Source: Bacillota bacterium
GTDB lineage: Bacteria; Bacillota; Bacilli; Alicyclobacillales; SLC66
Assembly (NCBI GenBank): GCA_021820975.1
Contig: JAKADA010000023.1
Span: 1 to 33,975, forward strand
Reading direction: 5' to 3'
DNA length: 33,975 bases
Under the pieces are notes generated by a model that saw nothing but the letters and a program-made list of their open reading frames with translations, was not told the DNA's origin and did not search any database. Below, piece by piece: positions 32,305-33,975 of this stretch. Each line of letters begins with the position of its first letter. The stretch's first letter is position 1. The position numbers and the translations under genes were made by a program.

Positions 32305-33975
32305 CGACACTTCAAAATGAAAAAGCTAGCCATCTTCTTGCGCGTCATTTTGGATATCGTGCGTTTCGCGAAGGACAGCAGTCAATTATTGAAAGTATCT
32401 TGCAAAACCAAGATACCGTCGGAATTATGCCCACAGGTGGGGGCAAATCGATATGCTACCAAATTCCTGCCCTGCTATTTACGGGAATCACACTGGTTAT
32501 ATCACCACTTATTTCGCTGATGCAAGATCAAGTAGACACCCTCAAAGAAAGTGGTATAGGTGCTACATTTTTAAATAGCACCTTAGATACTGCCACTTGG
32601 CGTGACCGTATGATAGGCATCAAGAGCAAAGCGTACAAATTAATCTACGTATCTCCTGAACGGCTTGAAAATGAATCCTTCTTATCGATGCTAACGGAGT
32701 TGGATATTGACTTTATTGCTGTGGATGAAGCCCATTGCGTTTCCCAGTGGGGACATGATTTTCGGCCAAGCTATCGTGCCATCGCAGTCGTCGTAGACCG
32801 GCTTCGAAAACGCCCTGTGATAGCTGCCTTTACAGCAACCGCAACGCCAGAAGTCACCAAAGATATCGAGCACTCATTGCGACTTCAGAGCCCTAATGTC
32901 TATGTAACGGGGTTTGATCGAGCTAACCTTACTTTTTCTGTTGCTAAAGTTGGAGATAAGAAAAGTTTTCTTTGGGAGTATGTAAAAAGCCATCAAGGAC
33001 AGTCAGGCATTATCTATGCTGCGACGCGAAAAGATGTTGATATGTTGTGCGATGAATTGACCCGTCGCAAGATTTCTGTCGATAAATATCATGCAGGTAT
33101 GTCTGATGATGATCGCGCATCGAGTCAAGCTCGATTTTTATACGATGAAACCCAGATCATGGTAGCCACCAATGCGTTTGGCATGGGCATCGACAAGTCC
33201 AATGTGCGATTCGTTATTCATTACAATATGCCAAGAAATATTGAATCCTATTATCAAGAAGCAGGACGCGCGGGGCGTGATGGTGATCCAGGCGAATGCA
33301 TCTTGTTATTTGCCGCGCAAGATGTACAAGTGCAAAAGTTTCTGATCGAGCAATCCGATACTACACTCGATCGTAAAGCCGCTGAATATAGACGGTTGCA
33401 GTCGATGGTTGATTACTGCCATACGACAGGTTGTTTGCGTGCGCACATTTTGCGGTACTTCGGTGAACAACCAGCGACAACATGCCATCGTTGCGGTAAT
33501 TGCAACGGTAGTTTCGATGTGGTCGAAATCACCGTTTTAGCTCAACAGATTTTATCTTGTGTTGTTCGTCTAAAAGAACGCTATGGAATCACCACGGTAG
33601 CTTCCGTACTTAAAGGATCGCAGAGCAAACGCATGCAGGAACTAGCGCTTCAGCATCTAAGTACTTTTGGTTTACTTAAAGATAAATCCGAAAAACAAAT
33701 TGTAGCATACGTTCAGATGCTAGTTGCCGATGGATATCTACAGGTCACGGAAGGGAAGTACCCTGTTGTACAATTGACTGCAAAAGCTGTTCCTGTATTG
33801 AAAGAAGGACAAGCTGTCGTGATACGCGTGCCGAAAAAATCACAACACATCGCTGATAACAGCTTATTTGAGGCATTGCGCCAACTACGGCGACAACTTG
33901 CGCAAGCTGAGGGTGTTCCACCTTATGTTATTTTTTCAGACGCAACATTGCGTGAACTGTCCCTCCATTGTCCTA
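32301..33975 (+). CDS. recQ: RecQ-family ATP-dependent DNA helicase (3' end outside the window)
   Basis: The 558 residues visible cover almost a complete RecQ, a 3'-5' helicase used in recombination and repair. The Walker A is MPTGGGKS (Lys49), the Walker B is DEAHC (142-146), and the aromatic-rich loop is SQWGHDFRPSY. Motif VI is YYQEAGRAGRDG. The zinc site cysteines appear as YCHTTGCLR and CHRCGNC. A winged-helix RQC domain follows near 410-490. The last residues (NSLFEALRQLRRQLAQAEGVPPYVIFSDATLRELS) are the start of an HRDC domain, cut by the window edge. The ATG at 32301 overlaps the SDR stop by four bases. Bacillus RecQ-like length would be about 590 or more. Confidence 0.96.
   Translation, partial: MTTLQNEKASHLLARHFGYRAFREGQQSIIESILQNQDTVGIMPTGGGKSICYQIPALLFTGITLVISPLISLMQDQVDTLKESGIGATFLNSTLDTATWRDRMIGIKSKAYKLIYVSPERLENESFLSMLTELDIDFIAVDEAHCVSQWGHDFRPSYRAIAVVVDRLRKRPVIAAFTATATPEVTKDIEHSLRLQSPNVYVTGFDRANLTFSVAKVGDKKSFLWEYVKSHQGQSGIIYAATRKDVDMLCDELTRRKISVDKYHAGMSDDDRASSQARFLYDETQIMVATNAFGMGIDKSNVRFVIHYNMPRNIESYYQEAGRAGRDGDPGECILLFAAQDVQVQKFLIEQSDTTLDRKAAEYRRLQSMVDYCHTTGCLRAHILRYFGEQPATTCHRCGNCNGSFDVVEITVLAQQILSCVVRLKERYGITTVASVLKGSQSKRMQELALQHLSTFGLLKDKSEKQIVAYVQMLVADGYLQVTEGKYPVVQLTAKAVPVLKEGQAVVIRVPKKSQHIADNSLFEALRQLRRQLAQAEGVPPYVIFSDATLRELSLHCP

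Noticed and set aside
1-33975. CRISPR arrays, tRNA/rRNA genes, insertion sequences or prophage
   Set aside because: I saw no regularly spaced repeats, cloverleaf-type sequences, transposase or phage protein patterns; the window looks like an ordinary chromosomal backbone.

Overview
The window comes from an endospore-forming Firmicute (Bacilli). A Bacillus-type PrkA kinase, two GerA-superfamily germination proteins, a CotS/YutH-like coat protein, an RsfA prespore regulator and a YtvI-type membrane protein all point this way. Strong AGGAGG-type ribosome sites, many TTG/GTG starts and moderate GC would fit an Alicyclobacillaceae-like lineage, but that placement is a guess. I see no rRNA, tRNA, CRISPR array, transposase or phage gene. 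Gene packing is dense, and no gene-free stretch reaches 300 bases; the longest is about 206 bases (23261-23466).

Layout. 1-937: N-terminal part of prkA (minus). 1063-1656: TetR regulator. 2098 down to 1634 and 3063 down to 2161: TrmL-type tRNA methyltransferase and a secreted-type amidase domain protein. 3140-5393: IclR regulator and a CotS-like coat protein. 6987 down to 5377: RNase HI and epoxyqueuosine reductase. 7065-7811: polysaccharide deacetylase. 11693 down to 7784: nth, then a GerA-type germination operon made of an A subunit with an N-terminal extension, a B subunit and a 60-residue two-helix protein, with no C subunit. 13507 down to 11706: a receiver-like protein and a YunD-like nucleotidase. 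13627-14688: Dabb protein and RsfA.

20404 down to 14696 is a tight run of seven minus-strand genes: mutY, a HesB/IscA-like protein, a FadR-type GntR regulator, a small membrane protein, a response regulator, a sensor kinase and a YtvI-type membrane protein. The HesB-like gene is read through an in-frame TGA. That codon replaces the first Fe-S ligand cysteine of the IscA fold and is followed by a hairpin that fits a bacterial SECIS element, so I call it a selenoprotein. It is the most notable item in the window and would be truncated or lost by an ordinary gene finder.

20521-23034: a small membrane protein, then a GntR/UTRA regulator with a DHA2-type efflux pump. 23467-24693: cardiolipin synthase. 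29719 down to 24741: class I fumarase, a PBP2-type transpeptidase and an orphan SpoVAF-like protein with a candidate sigma-G promoter. 29876-31398: two exported proteins of unknown function. 31456 to the end: an SDR oxidoreductase overlapping recQ, which runs off the window.

Common threads are spore formation and germination (prkA, gerA/gerB/small protein, spoVAF-like, cotS-like, rsfA, ytvI), oxidative base and DNA repair (nth, mutY, recQ), and redox or metal chemistry (HesB-like selenoprotein, class I fumarase, QueG).
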